Shown here: in pieces, positions 1 through 12,589 of the stretch
How the letters are laid out: each line of letters begins with the position of its first letter
Position numbering within the stretch: the first letter of the stretch is position 1
Assembly: GCA_017979445.1 (NCBI GenBank)
Contig: CM030715.1
Location: 35,461,756 to 35,525,755 of the forward strand
From: Akebia trifoliata
Lineage: Eukaryota; Streptophyta; Magnoliopsida; Ranunculales; Lardizabalaceae
DNA: 64,000 nucleotides
Direction: 5' to 3'
The notes under the pieces: generated by a model
What the model saw: the letters and a program-made list of their open reading frames with translations, nothing else
Told to the model about the DNA's origin: nothing
The model's database searches: none
Program-made: the position numbers and the translations under genes

Positions 1-333
1 CCTACTTGGGTTAGAAGTTTCGGAATGGGCTGATTTTTTGTGAGGATGATCTCTATGGTGAGGAGATTATCCTCACCAAAAATCAGCTCATTCCAAAACT
101 TCTAACCCCATCAAAAATGATTTACAAAAAATGGACGGTTCACGATTTTTCAACTTGTAAACATGGGGTTAAACATTTCGGAATGGGCTGATTTTTGGGG
201 AGGATGATCTTCTAATCATAGAGATCATCCTCCTCACCAAAAATCAGCCCATTCCAAAACTTCTAACCCATGTAGGACAAAAAACGTTTGTTAAAGTGTG
301 TGGTGTAAAACTTAGGGTGCTGAACATTTCCCT
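1..333. mobile_element. Double-hairpin MITE A (left end outside window)
   Basis: Two consecutive hairpins of the family core (GGTTAGAAG..GGAATGGGCTGATTTTTG..GAGGATGATCTC and its inverse), separated by the conserved spacer with ATTTACAAAAAATGGACGG. The right tip reads CACCCTAAG-type (inverted), as in element C. Confidence 0.85.
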
Positions 334-345
334 ATATATATATAT

Positions 346-683
346 GGGAAATGTTCAGCAACAAACATTTTGGCAAAACATTTTTCAAAACATGGGTTAG
401 AGGTTTTGGAATGGGCTGATTTCTGGTGAGGATGATCTTTACGGTGAGTAGATCATCATCACCAAAATTTAGCTCATTCCAAAACTTCTAACCCCATAAA
501 AAATGATTTACAAAAAATGGACGGTCCACGATTTTTCAACTTGTAAACTGGGGCTAGAAGTTTTGGAATGGGCTGATTTTTGGTGAGGATGATCTCCTCA
601 CCATAGAGATCATCCTCACCAAAAATCAGCCCATTCCAAAACCTCTAACCCATGTTTTGCCAAAATGTTTGTTGTTGAACAGG

Positions 684-687
<4 letters not shown>
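346..687. mobile_element. Double-hairpin MITE B
   Basis: Complete copy. Left arm GGGAAATGTTCAGCAACAAA, right arm (inverted) GGGTCCTGTTCAACAACAAA; both continue into CATTTTGGCAAAACAT and the hairpin core. Lies between TA tracts. Confidence 0.9.

Positions 688-721
<34 letters not shown>
688..721. repeat. TA microsatellite between MITEs B and C
   Basis: Pure TA tract; similar tracts at 333-345 and 1103-1138 border the neighbouring elements. Confidence 0.95.
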
Positions 722-724
<3 letters not shown>

Positions 725-1100
725 AAATGTTCAGCACCTTAAGTTTTACCACACACTTTAACAAACGTTTTTTGTCCTACATGGGTTATAAGTTTTGGAA
801 TGAGCTGATTTTTGGTGAGGATGATCTCTATGATTAGAAGATCATCCTCCCCAAAAATCAGCCCATTCTGAAATGTTTAGCCCCATGTTTACACGTTGAA
901 AAATCGTGGACCGTCCATTTTTTGTAAATCAATTTTGATGGGGTTAGAAGTTTTGGAATGAGCTGATTTTTGGTGAGGATGATCTGCTCACCATAGAGAT
1001 CATCCTCACCAAAAATCAGCTCATTCCGAAACTTCTAACCCATGTAAGACAAAACGCGTTTGTTAAAGTGTGTGGTAAAACTTAGGGTGCCGAACGGGAC

Positions 1101-1102
<2 letters not shown>
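722..1102. mobile_element. Double-hairpin MITE C
   Basis: Complete copy, 381 bp, between TA tracts (688-721 and 1103-1138). Arms share CTTAAGTTTTACCACACACT / CCTAAGTTTTACCACACACT (inverted), a tip not seen in elements B or E. Confidence 0.9.

Positions 1103-1138
<36 letters not shown>
1103..1138. repeat. TA microsatellite right of MITE C
   Basis: Pure TA tract ending at the element boundary; followed by an unrelated T-rich stretch. Confidence 0.95.
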
Positions 1139-1140
<2 letters not shown>

Positions 1141-2980
1141 GACTTTTCAGTTCATCAATAATTTTTTTTTTTTTTTTTTTGCTCTGCTTAATGCATAATC
1201 TCATTTATTTTTATAACTAATTCATAATTACCTCTAAGTGCTAATTTAAATTTGAATAAATACCTTAAAAAGTAAATTTTATTTGTAACTGACCTAACTA
1301 CTATCATCAATTGAATTTATAAATAAAATTGGATTTATAATTTTATATTTTATTGTCGGCTGATTCTAATGGATAATAGTTTGGTTTCCTTCAACTTAAA
1401 ATTAAGAGATCACCATCATTTCAGTCCTTATCTCTCTGATTCTCCTTTTTCTTTAAAAAAAAAAAATGTGATTAAAATCAGACACCAGAAACAGAAAGAA
1501 GGAAGCTGTTGTCGACGTTAGATGTTGGACGTTCTCCTTCACTCAAATTAAAGCGGCGCCACCAATGGATTTTACATGTGGTGTTTCTGTAATTTCTTTA
1601 TAAAACTATGGCCATTTAAAACATGAAATAGGTGCATGTAGGTGGACGGCATTTCGTTAGGCATGATAACAACTTAAAGAGAATCTTCCACTACTATTCA
1701 AAGGGGAATGATAATACGCATACTTGGACTATATGATTCAATGTTCAATCTAAATTATAAGCCGTTGGATATTTTAGAGATTTGTAAATGAAGAAAACTA
1801 GATAATAATTTGGCCGACTTGGATATGTCGATGCTACAATTACAAGATCTTCTCATTCAAGTTATAATTTGTTCTCATCTTTCATGTGGCATTAAACAAT
1901 CTTTCAAAGATTGACTAGGTATTTGGTCAATAGTTTTAAAACTCGTCCAATCTACTTGAATCTTGATTGGATTTTAAGATGACTCGATCACAAAACTCAA
2001 TGGAATCTAATCATCAAGAAAATTTGATTAATCACGACGTCAATTTTGCGAATTTAACTCTAAATCGCATAATCCTGATAAAGAAGGATTAATCCCTTTA
2101 AATACACATAATCACACGTGAATCACATGCATCGAGTCCGTCTAAGCTTGAGATGCAACATTAGTGTTGGTTAAATGCGTAAGAAACTTAATTGAATAAT
2201 TTGATTATACGATTTTTTTTAATAGTCATAATAATCTAATGCCACTCCTTTGATATACGCCCTCATACATTCCCATTAAAGAATCGTAGATCATTTGCCT
2301 TGGGATACACAAGAAAAAGATTTATGATTTTATGTATCCTGAGGCAAACGATTTACGATTCTTTTTAACAATAAAACAATATTTATTTATTTATTTTAAA
2401 ATATCAAAAATTATTTTAAAATTTGATTATTTTTATTTTTAGTCAAAGTCAACTCACAATGATAGAATCGACTCAACTAACCAAGCATTCAATTCAACTC
2501 TTAATAGTTAAGTCTTGCTGGGTGACACAAAGGTGATAAAATGATGTAATGTTGCGCAAATTACCGTAGATGCTTTTTCGTGAGATACGAGTAAAAAGTA
2601 TCTATAGTTATGTGCCCGTCGCCACATCTTTGTGTTTCCATTTGTGTCATTCAAGCATTTTCCTTGATAATTTTCTTGTGGTGGGTCAACAGAGTATAAG
2701 AGTAATAATGCTGGGGTGATATTAGGATTTACTTTGATTCTTACATTTCGTATGTTGATGTGCCTACATAACCGTAGATGATTGTTTGTTTGTATCTCAA
2801 GGAAATAACATAAATAAGGCTCTCACATCAACGCAGTGAAAAACAAAGTCCTCCCACGATTTTCCTACTTAAAATTATTGTGATTGGTCGATATTAAATC
2901 TAACGGTTACTTACTGTTCATGATGCTCCACTCCAAATAAGATTGAAATACCGCATAGAAGGAGATTTCATTTTAAGGTG
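1139..2980. other. Intergenic, upstream of JAR1
   Basis: AT-rich spacer. Apart from the hairpin at 2281-2366 and a second weak hairpin near 2520-2680 (GTGACACAAAGGTGATAA and its inverse ends), I see no gene or conserved domain. Confidence 0.6.
2281..2366. repeat. Hairpin repeat with GGGATACACAAG loop arm
   Basis: AAAGAATCGTAGATCATTTG pairs with the inverse AAAGAATCGTAAATCGTTTG at the other end; inner arms GCCTTGGGATACA and GCCTCAGGATACA also pair. First of several such hairpins in the window. Confidence 0.65.
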
Positions 2981-2986
2981 TGATTC

Positions 2987-2992
2987 CACGTG
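2987..2992 (+). promoter_or_regulatory. G-box (CACGTG) upstream of JAR1-like gene
   Basis: A perfect G-box in the context CCACGTGGCA, about 300 bp before the putative TATA box. G-boxes bind bHLH/bZIP factors, including MYC2 of the jasmonate pathway, so feedback control is possible, but one motif is weak evidence. Confidence 0.35.
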
Positions 2993-3293
2993 GCACATTC
3001 TACGATGCTCAACAGCTAAACATAGAAAAAGATGCCACATAAAAAAAATTCTCCTCACGACTTGTCTTTAAAAACCGTTTCTTCCCTCGGCCAGACGCGA
3101 TCAGTCTCTTATTAACGAGTGTAGCTTCTTCTCTCACTCGTGGCAGAAAGAAAGCTTTCGAAGTCGGTGATTTTAAGCCGTTTTTTGTTCTTAAATGGAT
3201 TCTCTTTGAGATCAACGAACCAAGGCTTCTTCTTGGTGTCATCAAAGAGAAAAAAAAGTTGCAATCTTGCCGACATGAGAGATTCTTTTTCGC

Positions 3294-3302
3294 TATTATA
3301 AA
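3294..3302 (+). promoter_or_regulatory. Possible TATA box of the JAR1-like gene
   Basis: TATTATAAA lies about 1.35 kb before the coding start. A pyrimidine-rich leader follows. A good 3' splice site (TCTGCAG, ending at 4617) lies 36 nt before the ATG, so a long 5'-UTR intron is likely. The donor is not clear to me. Weak call. Confidence 0.35.
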
Positions 3303-4653
3303 CAACAGCCCAGAGTTTCTCGATTTCTCAGTTCGAGTTTGAGTTCCAACTTAAATTTTACTGTTTTCAGTTGAGTTCTTCAGCTTCAATTGCTGTTCTC
3401 GATTCTCCTCCATTTTTTATTACTAAAAAGTTTGAAGTTTCGATTGTTAACTGTAAGAGTGAGAGAGAATAGTTCGAGATCTGTTTGATTAAGCTGTGTT
3501 CGAGATCAGTTTGATTTCGAGTGTTTCATCTTTTTCGCGCGGTTTTAATTTTCTGTTTAGGGCATTTGAAGTTAATGGTTGAGATCTATTTGATTTACTC
3601 GTTTTTCTGTGCTACTGTTCTTTTTTTCCTTTTTTGTGTTATTTAAAGAAGCTTTGGACTTAGAGATAAGGTTCCTGTTGAGTACAAAGCTTAACAGTTA
3701 ACAGTCTGTTTTGGATTCCTTGTTTTTTTTTTTTCCTCCAAAAATAGATTATTGCACCAAAAAGCTTTCAAAATTATACATTTTTGGCGATTCTTTTTGG
3801 TCTTAAAATGTTGTTTCTTATTGTTCTTTCTATATTTCTTCTTTATTTTAAAAAATTCGTTTACTTTTCTTTTTTCCTTTTTTTAAGTTCATGAATCCTA
3901 CCCTTCTCCCACGACCCTCCTCCCTTTCCGTTTAGAATTTTCAACTGTTGACTTCGAGGTTTAATATCTGGTTTTCGACTTTTGCAGGAAACCGATTTTT
4001 GGAAGAAAAAAATAAAATCCGCTCACTAACATTTGAAAATTTGTGGTATAAATGTTGTTTTTGTATTAATTTTGAAAGAATTTTTAGTTCAACAAAGGAT
4101 TTCATTCCCATTCTTGTCCTTCTTTCTTTCTTCGTGTCCTTTTCAAAAAAAAAAAAAAAAAACTTGTTTTCTTGCTCTCCTTCGCCTTTACTTTTCCATG
4201 CCTTATTTGGACTTGTGATGGGAATTTGTTTATTTTTCTTTTTGTTGTTCTCTAATTTTTAATTCTAATTGTTTTTGTTGAGGATCAGAGGTAGTTCTTA
4301 ACTTCTGATACATCATTTTCTCTTTCTAATTAATGATTTATGGCTTGTTTGGCTCCCAATTTTTGTTACCCAAAGCATATTTCTACTACATTTTTTATGA
4401 GAATGTTTTGTTTTTCTTTTTTTGGTGGAAATTAAATAACCCATCTTCTATTAGAGATGGGTATAAAAAAAAGTTGATTATCTTTTAAATTGAATGTTTG
4501 GATTAGTATTAATTTGGTCTGTTTAAAGAGTTCATAGCTTAACGAATCGCTCAATTGCGGTTATTCAATCCTTAAGTTTAATTCAAATTGTTAAGTTGAA
4601 TTTTACTTTTTCTGCAGTTGAAGACAACCATTTTTTTATAGTGATCCTTAGAC
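3303..4653 (+). other. JAR1 5' leader with probable UTR intron
   Basis: No protein-coding gene is recognisable here. The stretch is T-rich with poly-A and poly-T runs, typical of plant leader and intron DNA, and ends in the acceptor TCTGCAG just before the coding exon. Short ORFs here (for example 3948-4262) are low-complexity and rejected. Confidence 0.5.
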
Positions 4654-7600
4654 ATGTTGGAGAAGATGGAGATATATAGTCATGATATCATAATAGAGGA
4701 GTTCGAATCACTGACAAAGGAGGCAGACAAAGTTCAAAGAGAAACTCTTCAAAAGATTTTAGAAGAAAATGGCGTGGCAGAGTACTTGCAGAATTTGGGT
4801 CTCAATGGAAGAACAGACCCTGATAGTTTCAAGGCTTGCATTCCACTTGCTACTCACAAGGATTTGGAACCTTATATTCATAGAATTGCAGATGGAGATG
4901 ATTCCCCTATTCTCACGGGGAAACCAATAACGGCCATCTCATTGAGGTGTTGCCGATTTGCTGCTCTGTTAGTGTTATTTGAATACTGCCTTGGTTTTAT
5001 GATCTTTTTATTTATGAAAAAATTGGATTTTTCTTGCAGTTCTGGCACTACACAAGGAAAGCCAAAGTTCGTTCCATTTAATGATGAATTGGTGAAATCC
5101 ACAATGCAGATATACAGGACGTCCTTCGCTTTTAGAAACAGGTATCAAGCACATTCTGAGATATTTTCTGTTCATATAGTTTTGAAAGTCACTTATTTTG
5201 GAGTAAATGTTTGAACTTGTTGATATGTGCTTCCCTGCAACACCCATTTTTTCTGAGTGAAATATGTTTACTTTCAATGGGCCATCACTTTGATGGATTA
5301 TAGCCCGCTAAATTATGGTATCTTCCGCTTTCCATCAATGAACTTTTCGGGCAGTGTTATCCATAACTTTTAAAGGGCATCAGAAACAAATTGATGTATG
5401 TGATGGTTAAGATCATTAGAACAGTTCTTTATTTAAAAACTTCTGGTCTAAGAGATTCCAGTTTTTGGACATGAAATCTATTATATATATTCTCTTCCTC
5501 CATTTTTGTGACACCTATTTTCTTGTGCTTTTACCTCTCCTGAACTTGATTAGTTTTTTTTGCTTTGGCCAGCTTGCTCTCTTTGCTCTTCCCATGGCTT
5601 AGCTTCCATTTTTTCAACACAATACATACTTAAATCATATATCTTTGTCAGTTCATTTTGATTATATACTACTTTAGACAATTGGAAGATAGTTATCATC
5701 CAATCAATAGAAGTTTTCTAGGTAATTTGGTTGTAATCCCTTTAGGAAGAAGAAGAATACAATAGGTCATATGGAGGATAACATCTTAATGCCATTTGGT
5801 CCTGAGAGGAGCATACTTTTCTGTTAACTAGGATTTCCATAACAAATTCCTTGGCAAAAGATCTAGCTCTAAGTAAAGATGAAAGGTGAAGTAGGATTCA
5901 TGTTGCCTACTATAATATGTGGCCTTCATAGAGTTTTTTTAAATTTGTTTTATGATTTTTTTCAATTTTATGCCGATCCGTGCTAATGAAAAGGGAAACA
6001 CTGTTATGCAGAGAATTCCCGATTGGGAATGGTAAAGCCCTACAGTTCATTTACAGCAGCAAGCAGTTCAAAACAAATGGGGGTCTACCAGCGAGCACCG
6101 CCACTACCAATGTCTACCGTAGTTCACAGTTCAAGAACACAATGAAGGCAATCCAATCCCAATGCTGTAGTCCCGATGAAGTCATATTCGGGCCCGACTT
6201 CCACCAATCCTTATACTGTCATCTCCTATGTGGGCTCATCTACAGGGATGAAGTCCAAATTGTGTTCTCCACATTCGCCCACAGCATAATCCATGCATTC
6301 CGGACCTTTGAACAAGTCTGGGAAGAACTTTGTACTGACATCAGACATGGGGTCCTCACCAGCCGAGTTACTGTTCCATCCATCCGAACTGCTATGTCGA
6401 AACTCCTCTATCCGAACCCTGAATTGGCAGATTTGTTATATAAAAAATGCATGGGATTGAGTAACTGGTACGGAGTAATACCAGAGCTTTTTCCCAATGC
6501 TAAGTATGTCTATGGGATCATGACTGGATCAATGGAGCCTTATTTGAAGAAACTGAGGCATTATGCTGGGGGACTACCACTGTTGAGTGGGGATTATGGC
6601 TCTTCGGAAGGGTGGATTGGGGCAAATGTCAATCCAAGATTGCCCCCCGAGTCGGCCACTTTTGCGGTGCTTCCTGATATTGGATATTTTGAATTTATCC
6701 CTCTTCGAGGGGATCTCAAGGAGAATAATATGGCCGTGAATGCAGCTACTCTCCTATATGCCGAGTCGGAGCCAATTGGTCTTACAGAAGTAAAGGTCGG
6801 GGAAGAGTATGAGATCATTGTCACAAATTTTGCAGGTAATAACTCTTTCTATAGGATAACCATTTGTCTTAGATTAAGATTAGCTATACATGCACATTGT
6901 TTGGCCCTCTCATATGTCTAGTGGTGCAAAAGTTAATAAGATATAACGATCACAGCCGCCTGCACCCTTCTTTTGAATAGGATGGTTATGCTCATTCAAA
7001 CTTTATTTTTGACCTAATGAATCCTCTATAAGATTCTCATGAGACACAAACATCTAGATTGTTTGGACAACTTCAATAATTGGATCGAATTGTTATGAAA
7101 CCATCCAAAGGGCTGGTTTTTACTAGATCTCTTATTTTGACCCATAAAAAGTGGGTCTTGATCCTTTGTGTATGTCGAATATAATGTATAAGGGTAAGAA
7201 GGACGGGAAATTCTCAAACTACTACTCCCTTGTCCGTCTTACCTTTGTTTCAAATTAAAAGATCTTGTTATGTACTAAGATTTAAAATCTTAAAAAGATT
7301 CTGGTAGGGCCTCCTGCATGGTAATAGGGCCTGTCCCTTGCATGCATATCATGTGTTTGCCACTAATGCATAAGATAATAAAATTTATCATCTTTTCATG
7401 TCTAGTCCTTTGAAAATTTGTTTTATACTTTGGTTTATTAGGCTCTGTTTCTGTTTGTCCAGACTTTTGCCTTATCTTAAGTGGGTAAATGCTGGACAGG
7501 AAACTGTTTTTATATTTGTTTCACATGTGTAGATGAGATTTATTTGTTTGTCAGTGTAGTTATTTTTCTTCTCTAGAAAAACTAATCTATATTTCAAACA

Positions 7601-9097
7601 AATCTGGGTTCTTAATCTGCTGACTTAGAGTTTGGGAACTGTATGACTCCCAATGCTCAACAACCCTCCAAATTTAAGGCAACTGTGAGATTCTGTTTCT
7701 TATGATTGTTTCAAGATGGAAATAGAAAAATTACCCTTTAATTAAACAATTATTACGTTATTGATGAGTTCCTTTCATTAGCTACACAAGTAGAATTTGG
7801 ATATCGAATCAAGAAAAGGAGCGCCTTTCCAAGGGCATCGTTACATTCATAGTAATACAGAAGGGTAATTTTGGTCATTTTTATCATCTTTAGATATCTT
7901 TATATTAAGTTCTGATCTAATCTATACCTATTAAAATTTTATAATATTGGATGGCGTGTATCTCAAAAGTTTGTCAATAGAAAACAAGGATTAGGTGAAA
8001 TCCTGATCACACTTTTAGTTTATTTTATTGGAACCATGTGTTTGACAGTTTGAATATGGGACTATATAAAACTCAAAATGTCTATGTTTTTGGATTAGTC
8101 CAAATAATTGTACAACTAATAAAACTATAATATTGGCAATGATGGTCAGTGGGGTGTGTTTTGGCCTCCAATGAGTAATTAACCATGATCTTTTATTAAC
8201 CCTGCACAACTGTTGCTTATTTATTTATTTTTTTGTCCGTTATACGTGTCCATATGATGGGTGGATCCATCATAGATTAATAAGTTATTGGATGGTTAGG
8301 ATTTCCTGTCAACTCATTTATGGGTCATGGCTAAGCCAAGTGGTAGCTCAGCTATTTTTGGTTTTTATTTATTTATTTATTTATTTTGTTTCAATAGGGA
8401 AACTATGTTTCTTCCTTGATTGAATTTTACTTAATTTGACAAAACAAACATTGGGTTCTTTGATTCAGCTTACAATCACCTAGTGTCTATTGTTAATAGT
8501 TTATTCATAATTTGTTCAAATTTCTGATAATCTTCATCATTTATTTAATTTGCAGGTTTGTACCGTTACAGGTTGGGGGATGTAGTAAAGGTGATGGGCT
8601 TCCATAACTCGACCCCCGAGCTTCAATTTGTATGTAGGAGGAACCTACTTCTAAACATAAACATAGATAAGAATACAGAGAAAGACTTACAGCTAGCAGT
8701 GGAATCAGCTAGTAAGCTATTAATGGAAGAGAAACTCGAGGTTGTAGACTTCACGAGTCATGTGGACTTGTCTAGTGACCCAGGCCACTATGTGATCTTC
8801 TGGGAGCTGAGCAGTGACACAAATGAGGAGGTCCTTAAAGAATGCTGCAATTGCTTGGACCAATCTTTCGTAGATGCAGGATACGTTGGGTCCCGCAAGG
8901 TCAATGCAATTGGACCACTCGAGCTTCGAGTTGTTAGGAAGGGAACCTTCCAGAAGATTCTGGATCATTACCTGAGTCTAGGGGCTGCTTTGAACCAATT
9001 CAAGACACCACGATATGTAGGGCTCAACAATAGTGTGGTGTTGCAGATCCTTTGCAGTAATGTGGCTATGACCTATTTTAGTACGGCTTTTGTTTGA
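4654..9097 (+). CDS. JAR1: Jasmonoyl-amino acid synthetase, GH3 family (JAR1/GH3.11-like)
   Basis: GH3 acyl-acid amido synthetase that adenylates jasmonate and conjugates it to isoleucine, giving the JA-Ile hormone (family knowledge). Coding exons with GT..AG borders: 4654-4946, 5040-5141, 6012-6835, 8556-9097; these join in frame to 586 aa, close to the roughly 575 aa of Arabidopsis JAR1. Visible motifs: [11 protein letters not shown] at about residues 98-108 (ATP motif I), YGSSEGW at 327-333 (motif II), YRYRLGD at 409-415 (motif III), and a C-terminal domain with [17 protein letters not shown] and ending in YFSTAFV. The start [11 protein letters not shown] resembles MLEKVETFD of JAR1, which fixes the first ATG. 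The JAR1-specific stretches ([35 protein letters not shown]) favour group I GH3.11 over auxin-conjugating GH3s. The position before DYGSSEG is Gly where, from memory, Arabidopsis JAR1 has His328. Product confidence is high; the exact amino-acid preference is inferred. Confidence 0.95.
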
Positions 9098-9450
9098 AAC
9101 TTGAAATATAATATATGGCAGTTGGGGCTGTTTATCTGTTAGTTGTACATTTTTTTTTCTGAGAATATCTATTTTTATAATCTATTTACACCTTTATCTA
9201 AAAAAGGATTAGATGAAGTCCTCAGAGGGTACTAAAGAGCCTGCACTTGATGAGAACCAATGTGCCTTTGAATGAAAACAAGATGTATGGCATTATGGCA
9301 ATGAGCAGTGTTACTTTGACATGTGCCACGGACATCGGACATGAAGAATTGAGATGTCCAGCACGGCAACTTTTGAAAAATTCTATATGGAAAGTCGATA
9401 AAGAAAATAGAGTCACGATCCAGGGCGGTGCCTCGCTCCTATAACAACAT

Positions 9451-9575
9451 ACGGTGTCTATGTGGCACGTTTTGGTCGGAGATTAAACACAACGGACTAT
9501 GTGCAATGTAGAATCGGCTTGGTTAAGAGCCCAATGTGTTTTAAATTTCTATTAAAACATGCCATGTAGACAAGG
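9451..9575. repeat. Hairpin MITE, GGTGTCTATGTGGCAC type
   Basis: ACGGTGTCTATGTGGCACGT at the left and the inverse CCTTGTCTACATGGCATGTT at the right; inner arms AACACA and TGTGTTTTAAATTTC. Other copies: 11106-11226, 11288-11400, 22425-22545, 31412-31545. Confidence 0.65.
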
Positions 9576-11105
9576 TTCCAATAGAAAGAAAATATTGGGA
9601 TGAATAGACACGAATACTGGTACAGTTTTTGTTTACTTGATGAACCCACAGTGCCTTCAATAGAAAATCGGATAGAGGGCAATGAGCGGTATTGACATGG
9701 ATATGAAGTGTCAAGGTGTCCAGTACGACGACTTTGGTAAATTCTATACGTGACGGCACAGCCGTACAAATATCACCAAGGAAATTATAGGTTGGACAGC
9801 TACAAAGATTTGAAAATTGGAAATGTTAACATAACATAACATAACGGTTGATGCTACAATGTTTGCAAATGTCATGTCGGTCGGTTGGTAGCTTACGACA
9901 AAAGGTTGGAAAATATTGAAAATGCAATGTAACACATAGCTGGACAAATAACATTTGTTATTATGGAAAAGTTGTTTTTGCTGAAAAGTTTGATAAAGAC
10001 AAAAATAGCACATGTAAAGAATCTTTGAAGCCAAAAGTCCTTATTAGTCTACTGAATCAAGTGGCACACCAAACCCGAAAGTGAGGTTGATTGGCAATTT
10101 AAGTCTATCTTACTTAACATAGCTTTTTCCAGTTGTTAGAGAAAAATGATGAAAAGTGTGGAACCCATACCATCCATTAATGAATTTGAGTGACTAACAT
10201 CATTCTCTAATGATATTCTCCCATTGTGAATCTCATCCACCTTTTTTTTTTTTTTTTTTCAAATATAAGGAACACAATGACTTATTTCGGATAAGGGAAT
10301 CTGAAAATAGCAAAAAACATGACAAATCGAAACAGGTTGAATTAAGGAGAGAGTGAATTTCAACTGAAATATATTTTGAGATTGTTTTGTAGTGATCCCT
10401 TTTTTAGGTGTTGCTAAATAAGCACGACAAATGTAGTGAGAACTTTTATAAGATCCAACAAACCACAAAGATCAAAAGAGAATTACAAGCATCGTAGGAA
10501 TCAATTAATACAAATCTCCTAGAAAATTCCTATCGCTCCCTCTCAGCCATTGGTTGGACATTGATACTAACATTTTCTAATATGAAATAATCGAAGAAAG
10601 TTGCATATGAAACTTTTTAAAATATCATAAGAATTGTATATAATCTTGGACATCTTTAGAATAAGAGTATATATTTTCAGAATAAGTCTGGTAATTTTGG
10701 ACATACATGAAATTATTTTGGAAAACATTAGTGATAATAGAGTTTACTAAAAAGAGTCCTAGTTTTTAATAATCTCTATCTGTTAAGGATCATCTTAAGG
10801 TTGAGACTAGAGAGTAAACATTCCAAGATTTAACAAGTGAATCAGTGTGGGTAAGTGGCCAAATGTCTTATAGAGTTGGGTTACTAATAAGACACATTGG
10901 GAAGGAAGGATGTGACTTAGCTAGATTGTGGAAAGTACGATCTTGGAGACCCTCATTTTAGAGACACAAGAAACCTTACATTCTCATTGATCCACGTGTA
11001 TTAAAAGCATGCCCAACGTGGACATTTTTGTGTAAATTAAGGATGCTTCAGTACAAATGTGAGGTTTATTGCAATCTCCAAAATGAATCAGGATCCAGAG
11101 CGATG

Positions 11106-11226
11106 TCCTGCTTATGTGACACATTTTAGTAGGAGTTTACCATGCATCAGACTCCTAATCAAGCCATGTTTTACATTGCAGCCCATCGTATTTAATCTCC
11201 AACCAAAATGTTCCACATAGACACTG
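11106..11226. repeat. Hairpin MITE, second copy
   Basis: CTGCTTATGTGACACATTTT and the inverse CAGTGTCTATGTGGAACATT at the right end. Confidence 0.55.
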
Positions 11227-11287
11227 TATGTTATTATAGGAAAGACTCGGGATCCAATACGGCGTGCCATTCCTAAACAATAAGTTA

Positions 11288-11400
11288 GATGTCTACTTGG
11301 CACGGTTTAGTTGGTTGTTTAAAACACCTGGCTCCTAATCAAGCCGCTCACACAGCCCAATATGTTTATTTCCTAATCAAATTGTGCCACGTAAACACCG
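11288..11400. repeat. Hairpin MITE, third copy
   Basis: GATGTCTACTTGGCACGGTT and the inverse CGGTGTTTACGTGGCACAAT; directly follows the second copy with about 60 bp between. Confidence 0.55.
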
Positions 11401-12589
11401 TTAAAAAAACAGGACACCGTTTGTATGGGCTTGGGCTAAAAAAATTTGCTTCAGGGGCGTTGCTACCAAAGTCCAAACCCCCACATGGGCCAATTGAGAA
11501 AGCCCGATGGGCTCTAATTTCATCTCCGAGGCAGTTGCCACTTTGACTCCAGAAGAGCCCTTTCACGAGAGAAGCCCAGATCAGACTCCACCTCCAACAA
11601 CTACTTAATTGTATTAGGAATTAATGATTTTTTTTTTTTTTTTTTCAAATTGAATGAGTAATGAAATCGGAAGCAAGTATATTGTTCTGATCTATTATTA
11701 CTTGTCAACTTCAGTACTAACTCTCAAACCACGCCTGAATTCTATATGGTAGACCCAACAACATTACAAACTTATTTTACTACAAATGTAACAAATTACT
11801 TTTATGTGTGATGATTGTGTTGTGATGTAGTCGTTAAGAATTTAAATTTTAAGCATATATTTTATATTTTTCACGTAATTTATTGAATTATTTGATGTGA
11901 GATTGTGCATGTGTGGAAATCCCCGGCTTCAAAAATGCTTTAACCATCACTGGTGCATCTGTCTGCCTTCGTGATCAAGGTGAGGACTTATTTCAATTTA
12001 TTTTAACGTTCCGTCTGCCTTAGTGGATTTGATTTGAGTTTCACATAATCACACCAATACGTCCTTGGGAAGTCTTATAGGAACAACTATCTAGACAATT
12101 ACACCATTTTGCCCTCATAGTTTTTTTTTTTTTTTGTGCCTCCGACAAATTTCACTCGTGCTGATTTAGAATGGAAATATTTTCTTCGAATAAGCCAATT
12201 TCTAATATTTGAAGAAACTGAGGCAGTTGGACTGGTTCTAAGGTGAGGTTTGTCCATCCACCAAAATCAACTTATATGAGGATATTATGATGTAGTGCAA
12301 CAAGCCATGGATTCAAAATGATGTTATTGCATGGATCGGGATTCTAAATTCACCCATTTTCATCTATAAAATCAAATTTTCTTACTAGTACATAAGACAT
12401 AAGTAAGTACTTGGAAAGTATGTTTTCAATTGTCAAGTAGCAAATCTTTATTTAACAATAAAAGATTATGAGTCATTAAATAAGATAAATTCGCAATTTT
12501 AGGTACAGTCCGGACCCAACGAATTCTTAATTTCAATCATGGGATCCTCTTTATCTTGAATTTGAATTGATTCTTTTGTTTGTGATATT

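Larger units (their letters stand above)
9098..12589. other. Intergenic, downstream of JAR1
   Basis: 3' end of JAR1 followed by spacer. Holds three hairpin MITEs (9451, 11106, 11288), poly-T tracts at 10243 and 11629, and nothing coding. Short ORFs here match no family I know. Confidence 0.6.

Noticed and set aside
1..1102. CRISPR-like regular repeats
   Set aside because: The repeats are inverted, hairpin-forming MITE arms in a plant genome, not direct repeats with unique spacers.
3009..3305. 98-aa minus-strand ORF before JAR1
   Set aside because: It covers the probable JAR1 promoter and leader antisense, matches no family I know and has no supporting signals.
6594..6824. Minus-strand ORF inside JAR1 exon 3
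   Set aside because: Shadow of the GH3 coding sequence on the other strand.
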